NCBI GenBank assembly: GCA_964391865.1
Contig: CAYMNQ010000003.1
Coordinates: forward strand, 434,001 to 498,000
DNA: 64,000 nucleotides
Source: DASZQL01 sp964391865
GTDB taxonomy: Bacteria > Planctomycetota > Phycisphaerae > Phycisphaerales > UBA1924
Direction of reading: 5' to 3'
The notes beneath the pieces were generated by a model. That model did not search any database and had not been told where the DNA came from. It saw nothing but the letters and a program-made list of their open reading frames with translations. The position numbers and the translations under genes were made by a program. Within the stretch, counting starts at the first letter, position 1. Each line of letters starts with the position of its first letter. This document shows, in pieces, positions 40,953 through 48,522 of the stretch.

Positions 40953-43177
40953 TGTTCGCCCGCTCGTACCACCGCGTGCTGCACGCGCTCGTGATGCTGG
41001 GCATCCTGTGCCACGGCACGGCGAACGAGGATTTCGCGTACGTCGTGCTCAGCGCCCCATTCGTCCTCGCGTCGTACTTCATCAACGCGGGCGGGCGATC
41101 GTCGCCCCTGCCGCAGTGGCTGGTGGGCGTGCTGCTGCTGGGCGCGACGGCGCACATGGGCTTCTCGTGGGTGGGCGACATCGAGAACACCGTCGGCATT
41201 CTCGCGCGCTACGTGATCATCCTCCAGATCGTGAAACTGTTCGACTGCCGATCGGCCCGCGACCGGGCGCAGGTGATGGGGCTGTCGTTCATGCTGGTGG
41301 TGGCGGCGATGCTGACCAGCGTGAAACTCGCCACGGGCGTGTGCATCCTCGCGTACATCGGCGTGCTGCCTCTCGCCGTCGCGGGGCATCAGGTGCTCTC
41401 GGGCGCGGAGCGTGCCGGGCGGCCGATCGCCCGCGATGAGCCGCCCCGCGGCCCGGCCCGGCCCGTCCGCGACCTCCGGCGCGTGGCCTTCAGCGCCATG
41501 CTCGGCGCGGTGGCCATCGGCGCGGTGGTCTTCATCATCGTGCCCCGCGGCGTGGGCGCGAACGTCCTCGGCGCCTACCAGCCCCCCACCATCGATGCGA
41601 ATGTCACGCGCTTCCGCGACAGCGTGCAGCTCGGGCAGGAGGGGTTCATCACCCAGTCGCAGCGCCCCGTGCTGACGATGAAGCTCACCACCTCTCACGA
41701 CGCGGTGCGCCCCGGGCAGCCGATCCGCCTGCGCGGCTCGGTGCTCGACGGGTACGACCCGGTGTCCCGCAAGTGGGAGCGGCGCCTCACGCAGCAGACA
41801 GGCGCGTACCCGCTTGCCGAGGGGGACTTGCCCCCTCCCGCGACCATGCAGCACCGCGCGATGGTGCGGCTCGAAATCGAGCAGCTGCCCACCGAACGAT
41901 CGCGCCGCGAATATCTCTTCTCGATGCTGAAGCCGGTCGGCTTCAGCTCGGAGGCCCGAGGACGGATCAATTGGAGTCGCTGGAACGACATCCTCATCGC
42001 GCGCCGCTCCGATCGGAACGAGTTGCTCACCGACGCCGCCGGGGCGCGCTCGTACACCGTCTACTGCGACCCGTACTATCGCCCGGCTGAAGGGGCCAAG
42101 CCCACGCCCATCCCCGCGCACCCCTTCGGCGATGGCCCGGTCCGTGATCTGGCACGCCAGATTGTCGATCGACGAAACCTCAGCGTGGGCGGCGAGGAGT
42201 GGGAGTACCGCAACAAGGAGCCCGTCGCGCGGGCGATCCGAGATTTCCTCCACGCCGAATATCGCTATAGCCTTTCGATGATCGCCCCCGCGCCGGGGCA
42301 AGACCCCATCGAGATGTTCTTGTTCCAGACGAAGGAGGGGCACTGCGAGTACTTCGCGGCGGCGATGACGGCGATGTGCCTGGGCCTCGATATCAACGCG
42401 CGCTACGTCACCGGTTACCTCGCCAGCGAGTTTGACCGCCAGACGGGCGTCTACACGGTGCGCGAGAGCGACGCGCACGCGTGGGTCGAGGTCGAGACGC
42501 AGCCCGGCATGTGGCGTGAGTTCGATCCCACGCCGCCGGACGATCTCGCTCTGGCGCACAACGACCGTCCGAGCCTCGGCGCGATGTGGATGCGGTTCCT
42601 CTCATCGATGGAGATCGCGTGGAGCCAGGGCGTCATTGCGTACGACCAAGATACTCAGGAGCAGGCGGTCGGGGCGCGGCGCGACCCCTTCGGGCTCTAC
42701 GGCTGGATGGACCGCAGGCTTCGCGCGATGCAAGAAGCGCGCGGCAGCCCCTCGCGCACGCGCGATCTACTCGCGCTCGGGGCCGCGTGGGGTGCGGCGG
42801 TCCTGCTCGGCGGCGCGGGGTTGGCACTGCTGCTGACCACCCGCTGGGCGGTGCTCGATTCGCTCCGCGCCTTTCTCGCGGCGATCGGGCTGCGGACGCG
42901 CGGGCTCTTTTCACCGGGCGGCAGGGCGATGGCCGCCGCCGAGTTGCAGTACCAGCAGCTCTGGCGCGAGCTCGCGCGGCGGGGCTTCACGCGCTCGCCC
43001 GCCACCCCGGCGCTCGAGTTCGCGCGCTCGATGGCCGCCGCCGATCCCCAAGCGGCGGCGGTCACGGAGCGGGTCAGCTTGCTGTACTACCGGGCGCGAT
43101 TCGCGCCCAGCGCGCCGAGCCTCGAAGAGATCGAGGCCGCAACTCGGCAGTTGAGCGAGTGGAAACGCTCGCGCTGA
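40952..43177 (+). CDS. TgpA-like transmembrane transglutaminase-family protein
   Basis: This 741-residue protein has several N-terminal membrane helices (residues about 10-190), a large extracytosolic transglutaminase-like domain and a C-terminal helix (LGAAWGAAVLLGGAGLALLL) followed by a DUF4129-like tail. The papain-like triad is visible: Cys in KEGHCEYFAAAMTAM, His in ESDAHAWVEV and Asp in WREFDPTPP. It resembles TgpA of Pseudomonas, which is essential for growth there; the reaction in this group is unproven. Translationally coupled to the DUF58 gene. Confidence 0.92.
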   Translation: MFARSYHRVLHALVMLGILCHGTANEDFAYVVLSAPFVLASYFINAGGRSSPLPQWLVGVLLLGATAHMGFSWVGDIENTVGILARYVIILQIVKLFDCRSARDRAQVMGLSFMLVVAAMLTSVKLATGVCILAYIGVLPLAVAGHQVLSGAERAGRPIARDEPPRGPARPVRDLRRVAFSAMLGAVAIGAVVFIIVPRGVGANVLGAYQPPTIDANVTRFRDSVQLGQEGFITQSQRPVLTMKLTTSHDAVRPGQPIRLRGSVLDGYDPVSRKWERRLTQQTGAYPLAEGDLPPPATMQHRAMVRLEIEQLPTERSRREYLFSMLKPVGFSSEARGRINWSRWNDILIARRSDRNELLTDAAGARSYTVYCDPYYRPAEGAKPTPIPAHPFGDGPVRDLARQIVDRRNLSVGGEEWEYRNKEPVARAIRDFLHAEYRYSLSMIAPAPGQDPIEMFLFQTKEGHCEYFAAAMTAMCLGLDINARYVTGYLASEFDRQTGVYTVRESDAHAWVEVETQPGMWREFDPTPPDDLALAHNDRPSLGAMWMRFLSSMEIAWSQGVIAYDQDTQEQAVGARRDPFGLYGWMDRRLRAMQEARGSPSRTRDLLALGAAWGAAVLLGGAGLALLLTTRWAVLDSLRAFLAAIGLRTRGLFSPGGRAMAAAELQYQQLWRELARRGFTRSPATPALEFARSMAAADPQAAAVTERVSLLYYRARFAPSAPSLEEIEAATRQLSEWKRSR

Positions 43178-43386
43178 GCGCACCGTTGTCCCCGCTCCTC
43201 GGACGTGCCCGTGTTATCGTCCCCCTGACTTTCGGCCCATCCCGGCGTGCCTGCCGCATCTACCGATTGGTGAGGGTCAAGACCGACCATCGATCCGCGC
43301 GTGGCTCAAGCGCACCGGCGCACACGCCGAAATGCCCCGTATTCCGATCCGGCCCCACGAAGCGCCGCGACCGGGGGGAGGCCGCC

Positions 43387-44280
43387 GTGCCAGCGACACG
43401 ATCAAGAACCGAGAACTGGAAGCAGAGCCTGCGCGAGATCCACGATCGTCGCGGCGCGCTCGAGATCACCCTGCCGCACCGCATCGAGCACACGCCGAGC
43501 GGGCCGGTGGCGTCGGACCAGCCCGGCGCGAACCTCATCTGGCGCGTCCGCATCGTCGGCATGACCGACAACGAGATCATCGTCGAGGAGCCGATGGCCC
43601 TCGGACGCAGCATGCCCATCACCCGCGGCGCCAAGCTCGTGGGCATCATCGCCATCGGTCAGAACCGCTGGATGTTCGAGACCGAATGCCTCGGCACCGT
43701 GGAGTCAGCGTCGAATGGGTACATGCCCGTCCGCGCGCTGCGCCTGCGTATGCCGTCGGGTGTCGAACGCTGCCAGCGCCGGAACTTCTACCGTATCTCG
43801 ACGGTGGGTCTCTCGCTGCCGAAGGTCGATTGCCGCAAGCTGCTCGATCTCTCCAGCGCCGCGATCGCGGAGGCGGCGAACCGTGTGGCAATCCGCGATC
43901 TTGAGGAAGCGACCATCAGCGGCTTGCGCATCGCTCCCGTCGAGCCCATCCTGCCCGAAGCCGGTCCGCCCGTCGGGGCGGTGATGGTCAACGTCGGCGG
44001 CGGCGGCGTGGGTCTGATGTTTGAGCCCGACTGCTCGGGCGCCCTCGAAGCCGAGAAGCCCATGTTCTTCCAGGTCGATCTGCGCCCGCACATCCCCGCG
44101 CCGCTGTGCGTGACGGGCCGCATCAAGCACACGCACATCGACAGCGCCCAGCGCGTCTACGCCGGAATCGCGTTCGAGTTCGGGCACGACCCCCAGCACC
44201 AGAAGTTCATCGTCGACCAGTTCTGCCGATATGTGAGCATGGTGCAGAAGGAACAGTTCGATCAGCGCCAAGCGGCGTGA
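43387..44280 (+). CDS. YcgR-like PilZ domain protein
   Basis: This 297-residue protein is placed at a GTG start at 43387 because GGGGGGAGG lies 6 bases upstream. The N-terminal half is a YcgR-type flagellar-brake domain (LIWRVRIVGMTDNEIIVEEP, RWMFETECLGTV). The C-terminal half is PilZ-like. It begins CQRRNFYR, which matches the RxxxR c-di-GMP motif, but the second motif reads NVGGGGVGL where D/N-x-S-x-x-G is expected. It may therefore bind c-di-GMP weakly or not at all. With motAB and the glycosylation operon in the same window, a role in motility control is plausible but unproven. Confidence 0.85.
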   Translation: MPATRSRTENWKQSLREIHDRRGALEITLPHRIEHTPSGPVASDQPGANLIWRVRIVGMTDNEIIVEEPMALGRSMPITRGAKLVGIIAIGQNRWMFETECLGTVESASNGYMPVRALRLRMPSGVERCQRRNFYRISTVGLSLPKVDCRKLLDLSSAAIAEAANRVAIRDLEEATISGLRIAPVEPILPEAGPPVGAVMVNVGGGGVGLMFEPDCSGALEAEKPMFFQVDLRPHIPAPLCVTGRIKHTHIDSAQRVYAGIAFEFGHDPQHQKFIVDQFCRYVSMVQKEQFDQRQAA

Positions 44281-44346
44281 GCGGGTGCGGCTTCAAGCAT
44301 CAGGGGAATTTTCGTATCATCCGACGACTGGAGCACTCCACGCCGG

Positions 44347-44784
44347 ATGAGCGATCAACCCGCCAAACCCATCGACCGTCCCATGCCCCCGCCCTCCGGG
44401 GTGCAGACCGGGCTCGCGCTCGATGTGCAGAACATCGATGAGTCCACCGACTTCTGGCGCGACCGCTTCGGCTTCGAGGTGATCGACCGTCGGCACGCCG
44501 GGCTGATCACAGAGTCGCGCGATCTCGTCAGCCCCATCTTCCCCACCATGTTGCTTACGCTCCGCTCGTGCTTCCCGCGCCCGGTCCGCGGCTGCATGAT
44601 GGGCGGCGTGCGCACCATCATGCTCGTCGTGCCCGACCTCGCCCGCTTTGCGCGCGAGCGCCTTCAGGGCGTACACTGGATTCATCCGCCGCCCGCCGAC
44701 GGTAGTCCGGTCAGCGTTCTGAGTATGGAAGATCCGAATCGATACCGGCTTGAACTTCGGGATGGTCCTCGGGCAGGTTCCTGA
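44347..44784 (+). CDS. VOC / glyoxalase-like domain protein
   Basis: This 145-residue protein has one vicinal-oxygen-chelate fold: LALDVQNIDESTDFWRDRFG then FEVIDRR, TIMLVVPDLARFARERLQG and MEDPNRYRLELRD. Metal ligands cannot be fixed by eye, and the fold is used for many reactions. Its last 74 bases overlap, tail to tail, the end of the minus-strand lipoprotein gene. Confidence 0.78.
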   Translation: MSDQPAKPIDRPMPPPSGVQTGLALDVQNIDESTDFWRDRFGFEVIDRRHAGLITESRDLVSPIFPTMLLTLRSCFPRPVRGCMMGGVRTIMLVVPDLARFARERLQGVHWIHPPPADGSPVSVLSMEDPNRYRLELRDGPRAGS

Positions 44785-45628
44785 GGAACCGCTGCGAGCC
44801 CTGCAGGTTCAGGAAGTCGAGCGGGTTGGGGATCGAGTCCTTCCAGACGCGCGTAAGCGCGACGGGGTCGTCGATGATCCACACGCCGATATCACCCCGG
44901 TTCGTGCGCAGCACCACCGGGTTCGTTCCCTTGTTGAGCTGCGACCGGTAGATGCTCTCGGTTGAGTAGACCTTCTCCGAGTCGCTGGTGCGGTCCTGCA
45001 CCTCGACGCGCCCGCTGAGCGTTTCGAGATCGAACGCCGCCTGCGACCGGGGCGACACCTGGTAGTAGATGTTCGCGTCGACGGTCGTCAACGTCACCGG
45101 TTCGCTGATCGGCTTCGACGTGCGGAACTCGATCGGCCCGTCGCGGTTCACGATCCGCGTCGAGCCGGCGGTATCGACCGCGAGCACCACGCCGCCGCGG
45201 TTCGAGATGTCCAGCCCGTCGCAGCGGGGCATGATGATCCGCAGATTCACCAGATGATCGTCCGTGCCGGGTCGGAGCGTCGTGGTCTTCACCATCACGA
45301 TCGCGCGCCCGTTCTGCTCGACCTGCGTCGCCGACACGTCGACGGCGGAGTGCACCTCCGCCTGCTTGGCTTCATCGAAGAGCTCGTCGGCGTTGATCTT
45401 CGATTCGATGCGGGCGGCGTCGAGGCGCGGATCGACCCGCACCTCCACGTTGCCGCGGAAGTTCTCCACGCTCAGCGCGACCTGCGGCGAAGTGATCGGC
45501 ACTTCGACGATCGACAGGCGTTCCTGGGTCGCCCCGCAGCCGACCAGCGCGAGCGCCGCCCCAGCCAGCGCGAGCGCGGAGAGCGGGCGGGCGATCATCG
45601 AACGAGCGGTGCGGGGCGGGATCGTCAT
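44711..45628 (-). CDS. DUF4097-like beta-helix lipoprotein
   Basis: This 305-residue exported protein starts at the ATG at 45628 behind GAGGA. The signal peptide runs ALALAGAALALVGC with the lipobox Cys at about residue 31. The mature part is all-beta with recurring short strands (VALSVENFRGNVEVRVDPRL, LRIIMPRCDGLDISNRGGVV, TLTTVDANIYYQVSP) in the style of the DUF4097 putative-adhesin family. The 3' end overlaps the VOC gene by 74 bp, so one of the two stops could be wrong or the overlap is real. Function unknown. Confidence 0.82.
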   Translation of the reverse strand: MTIPPRTARSMIARPLSALALAGAALALVGCGATQERLSIVEVPITSPQVALSVENFRGNVEVRVDPRLDAARIESKINADELFDEAKQAEVHSAVDVSATQVEQNGRAIVMVKTTTLRPGTDDHLVNLRIIMPRCDGLDISNRGGVVLAVDTAGSTRIVNRDGPIEFRTSKPISEPVTLTTVDANIYYQVSPRSQAAFDLETLSGRVEVQDRTSDSEKVYSTESIYRSQLNKGTNPVVLRTNRGDIGVWIIDDPVALTRVWKDSIPNPLDFLNLQGSQRFLRNLPEDHPEVQAGIDSDLPYSER

Positions 45629-45749
45629 GCGGTCCTCGGCGGGTGGGAAGGTCGGGAAGCGGGGGACGGACGGGAACACTCTACCTATCGGCCCTTCGCC
45701 GGGTGGGCTTGGATGGAAACACGCTTGATGCCCCTTCAGCGTGCGAGGC

Positions 45750-45845
45750 TATTCCCCGCCCGCGAAGCGAGCGCGATAGTTGCGAGGCGTGCAGCGTCTG
45801 GTTAGAGGCCATCGATGCCTGCAAGCCCATGAAACAGGCGACCGA
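45750..45845. repeat. Diverged copy of the three-hairpin repeat cluster
   Basis: In the same order as at 1605-1725 it shows TATTCC, CGCCCGCGAAGCG, GATAGTTGC, CAGCGTCTGGT, CATCGATGC and GAAACAGGCGA. Several stems are broken by substitutions, as in an older copy. It lies between divergent genes, 23 bp from the esterase start. Confidence 0.65.
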
Positions 45846-45868
45846 ACCACGCGCATACACTACGACGC

Positions 45869-47599
45869 ATGACTCTTGCCAATTGTTCGATCCGCGCGCT
45901 CCGCATCGGATTACTCGCCGCAGGGTGCTTGGGTACCGCCGCCCACGCCGCCCCGCTCACCTTCGAAGTCACGCTCGACGCCGCTGTGGCGGAGCAACCC
46001 GCCGCCGGCGCGACCGGACGACTGGTGGTGTACCTCATCGCGCCGACGTCCAAGCTGCCCCGTGCCGCGCAACCTTCGAGCGGCCCGTTCTTTGAAGACC
46101 CGCAGCCCATGTTCGGCGTGGACGTGCTCGCCTCGGGGCTCGTGACGGGTGCCGACGCCAAAGTCATCGTCAACGATCGCGCGACGAGTTTCCCCGTCGC
46201 ACCAAGCAAACTCCCGCCCGGCACCTACCGCGCCCAGGCGGTGCTCGACCGCTTCCACCTCGACAGCGAATGGCGGCGGGAACCGGGCAACTACTTCTCC
46301 GACATCGTGACCTTCACGATTCCCGAGGGCAACGAGCCGCTGAATGTCGCGCTGGCGCTGACGAAGAAGACCGAACCGCCGAAGGCATCGCGCGTACCCG
46401 GCATCGGCGGCGATGAAAAGAACCTCGGCGGCGGCGGCGCGGAAGTCTTCGAAGTCCGCTCCGAACTCCTTTCGCGCTTTCACGGGCGCGATGTGATGCT
46501 CCGCGCGGGGGTCATCACGCCCAATTCGCCGCCCGACCCGCAGAATCCGGAGCGGAAGTTCCCCGCCGTCTACATCATCCCCGGCTTCGGCGGCAATGAG
46601 CGTGAAGCGCTCGGGCGCGTCCGTGCCCGCGCCGAGGGGCAGATGTCCACGCCCACGCGTGTCGAACTCTCGCGCCATTCCTTCGAGATCGTCCTCGGCC
46701 CGGAGTCGGGCAACGGGCACACGCTCTTCGCCGACTCCGACAACAACGGCCCGTGGGGCGAGGCGCTCGTCACCGAACTCATCCCAGCGCTCGAAGCGAA
46801 GTACCCGCTCATCCGTGAGCCTTCCGCGCGATTTGTCACGGGGCACTCCTCCGGCGGGTGGTCGTCGCTGTGGCTGCAGCTCAACTACCCCGAGACGTTC
46901 GGCGGGTGCTGGTCCAGCGCGCCGGACCCCGTCGATTTCCGCCGATTCCAGCTCGTCGATCTCTACGCCGACGCGAATTTCTACGTCAAGCCCGATTCAG
47001 CAGACGACACCTCCAGCTACCGCGGCGAGGGCGGCGAGAACAAGATGACCATCCGTCAGGAGAACCTGATGGAGGAAGTCCTCGGCCCGGGCAACTCTTC
47101 CGCGCAACAGTGGGATTCGTGGTTCGCCGCCTTCGGCCCGTGCGAGCCGGTGCTGCCGTCGCCCAACGCGCCGAGCGCGCGCCGGCGTGCCGCGCCGCTG
47201 TTCGACCCCAAGACCGGCGCGATCGAGCCGATGATCGCTCAGCACTTCCGCCGCTACGACATCGCCGACCTGCTGCGCAAAGACCCGCAAAAATATGGCC
47301 CGATCTTCCGCGAGAAGATCCGCCTGCTTGTCGGCTCGGCGGACAGTTTCTATCTCAACGAAGCGGTCGTGATGCTGCAGGAGTCGCTCAACAGCGCGTA
47401 TCCGCAGGTGACGATGGAAGTGCTGCCGGGGTACATCAAGGTGATCGAGGGCGCCGACCACGGCACGCTCATGGGCACACCCGAACGCCGCGCGTTCACC
47501 AAGGAAATGCTCGACGAATTCCGAAAAGCGGGGCACATCCCGCCGGCGAAGGAAGAACCTTTGACGCCGGATAGAGTGTTGCCGCCGGGGCATCCGTAA
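45869..47599 (+). CDS. Secreted alpha/beta-hydrolase (esterase D-like)
   Basis: This 576-residue protein has a signal peptide (MTLANCSIRALRIGLLAAGC then LGTAAHA). An N-terminal beta-domain (about 30-170) precedes an alpha/beta-hydrolase domain. The domain shows FPAVYIIPGFGGNEREAL (oxyanion region), the nucleophile motif FVTGHSSGGWSSLWL (G-H-S-S-G-G), and a late EGADHGTLMG that supplies the His. This resembles the esterase/enterochelin-esterase family (PF00756 type). Substrate unknown, probably an extracytosolic ester. The C-terminus is Pro-rich. Confidence 0.88.
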   Translation: MTLANCSIRALRIGLLAAGCLGTAAHAAPLTFEVTLDAAVAEQPAAGATGRLVVYLIAPTSKLPRAAQPSSGPFFEDPQPMFGVDVLASGLVTGADAKVIVNDRATSFPVAPSKLPPGTYRAQAVLDRFHLDSEWRREPGNYFSDIVTFTIPEGNEPLNVALALTKKTEPPKASRVPGIGGDEKNLGGGGAEVFEVRSELLSRFHGRDVMLRAGVITPNSPPDPQNPERKFPAVYIIPGFGGNEREALGRVRARAEGQMSTPTRVELSRHSFEIVLGPESGNGHTLFADSDNNGPWGEALVTELIPALEAKYPLIREPSARFVTGHSSGGWSSLWLQLNYPETFGGCWSSAPDPVDFRRFQLVDLYADANFYVKPDSADDTSSYRGEGGENKMTIRQENLMEEVLGPGNSSAQQWDSWFAAFGPCEPVLPSPNAPSARRRAAPLFDPKTGAIEPMIAQHFRRYDIADLLRKDPQKYGPIFREKIRLLVGSADSFYLNEAVVMLQESLNSAYPQVTMEVLPGYIKVIEGADHGTLMGTPERRAFTKEMLDEFRKAGHIPPAKEEPLTPDRVLPPGHP

Positions 47600-47601
47600 G
47601 G

Positions 47602-47726
47602 GCTTTGAGTTTGGAGTTTTGAGTTGGGAGCCGAGCATCAGACTCGAAACCCGAAACCCGAGAGAATCGCTCACTCAGTCGTCCTTCCCCGATCGGCTCA
47701 CAGCTCCAAACTCAGGACTCAACACT
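47602..47726. repeat. Heptamer arrays in inverted orientation
   Basis: TTTGAGT/TTGGAGT/TTTGAGT units right after the esterase stop are matched by complementary CTCCAAA and CTCAACA units just before the DinB ATG. AAACCCG pairs stand between them. Confidence 0.72.
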
Positions 47727-47728
47727 TC

Positions 47729-48250
47729 ATGACCCGCCAACACCTTCTCGCTGAACTGATCGCCGCCAATCCCGCGCTGCTCGGGCGGTACCTCAAGGGC
47801 TTCGACCAGTCGAACCACACGAAGCAGGCACCGGGCCTGCCGAACCATGTCGCGTGGTCGCTCGGGCACTGCGCGCTGACGATGCACCGCGTCGCGGAGA
47901 AGCTCGACGGCAAACCTCTGCCCGACGCCGATTTCATTGACAAATCGCAGTCGGGCGATGCGCGCCGCTTCGGCGCGGAATCGGTCGCGTTCGGCTCAAC
48001 CCCGACGGACGACCCCGCGAAGTACCCGTCGTTCGATCGATGCGAGCAGATTTTCCGGTCGGCGTGCGACCGGTTGATCGCCGCCGCGCGGACCGCGACC
48101 GATGTGCAGCTCGATCAAAAGGTGCCGTGGGGCTCGGCCGAGTCGCCGCTCGATCTTCTCGTGGCGCGGATGTCATTCCACAACGGCATGCACACGGGCC
48201 AGATCGCCGACCTCCGCCGGGCGCTGGGGATGGGGTCGATCTTCGCGTAG
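47729..48250 (+). CDS. DinB family protein
   Basis: This 173-residue four-helix-bundle protein starts at the ATG at 47729 (MTRQHLLAELIAANPALLGR). The three metal-binding His positions of the DinB/YfiT fold are seen in LPNHVAWSLGHCALTMHR and MSFHNGMHTGQIADLRRALG. Members of the fold include thiol-dependent transferases and damage-inducible proteins. The specific reaction cannot be assigned. Confidence 0.87.
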   Translation: MTRQHLLAELIAANPALLGRYLKGFDQSNHTKQAPGLPNHVAWSLGHCALTMHRVAEKLDGKPLPDADFIDKSQSGDARRFGAESVAFGSTPTDDPAKYPSFDRCEQIFRSACDRLIAAARTATDVQLDQKVPWGSAESPLDLLVARMSFHNGMHTGQIADLRRALGMGSIFA

Positions 48251-48251
48251 A

Positions 48252-48312
48252 GAAGTCGGAAGGGCGGAAGTCGGATGACTTGGACCAGCAATCCTCGGGC
48301 TCAAGACTCAGT
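48252..48312. repeat. Heptamer (STRR-like) array
   Basis: AGTCGGA/AGGGCGG/AGTCGGA units are followed by GCTCAAG/ACTCAGT units. A further GCTCAAGACTCAGG piece is at about 48480, in the leader of the pyrophosphatase gene. Confidence 0.7.
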
Positions 48313-48522
48313 CATCCGCCGGCCCTTGCACCCGCACATTCCCCTGCCAAGCCCCGGCAACTTGTCAGAATCGGCTCCGGTCGCCACTATGTCCGCCCTG
48401 ACCCCGTTTCGGCCGCTTCATCCGTGGTCGGGTGGGGGTTCGGGATCGCGCGCCGGCGTCCGGCCGGCGCGGAGTCTCATGCTCAAGACTCAGGTCTCGC
48501 GTCTGCACGTCTCTCACGGCTC

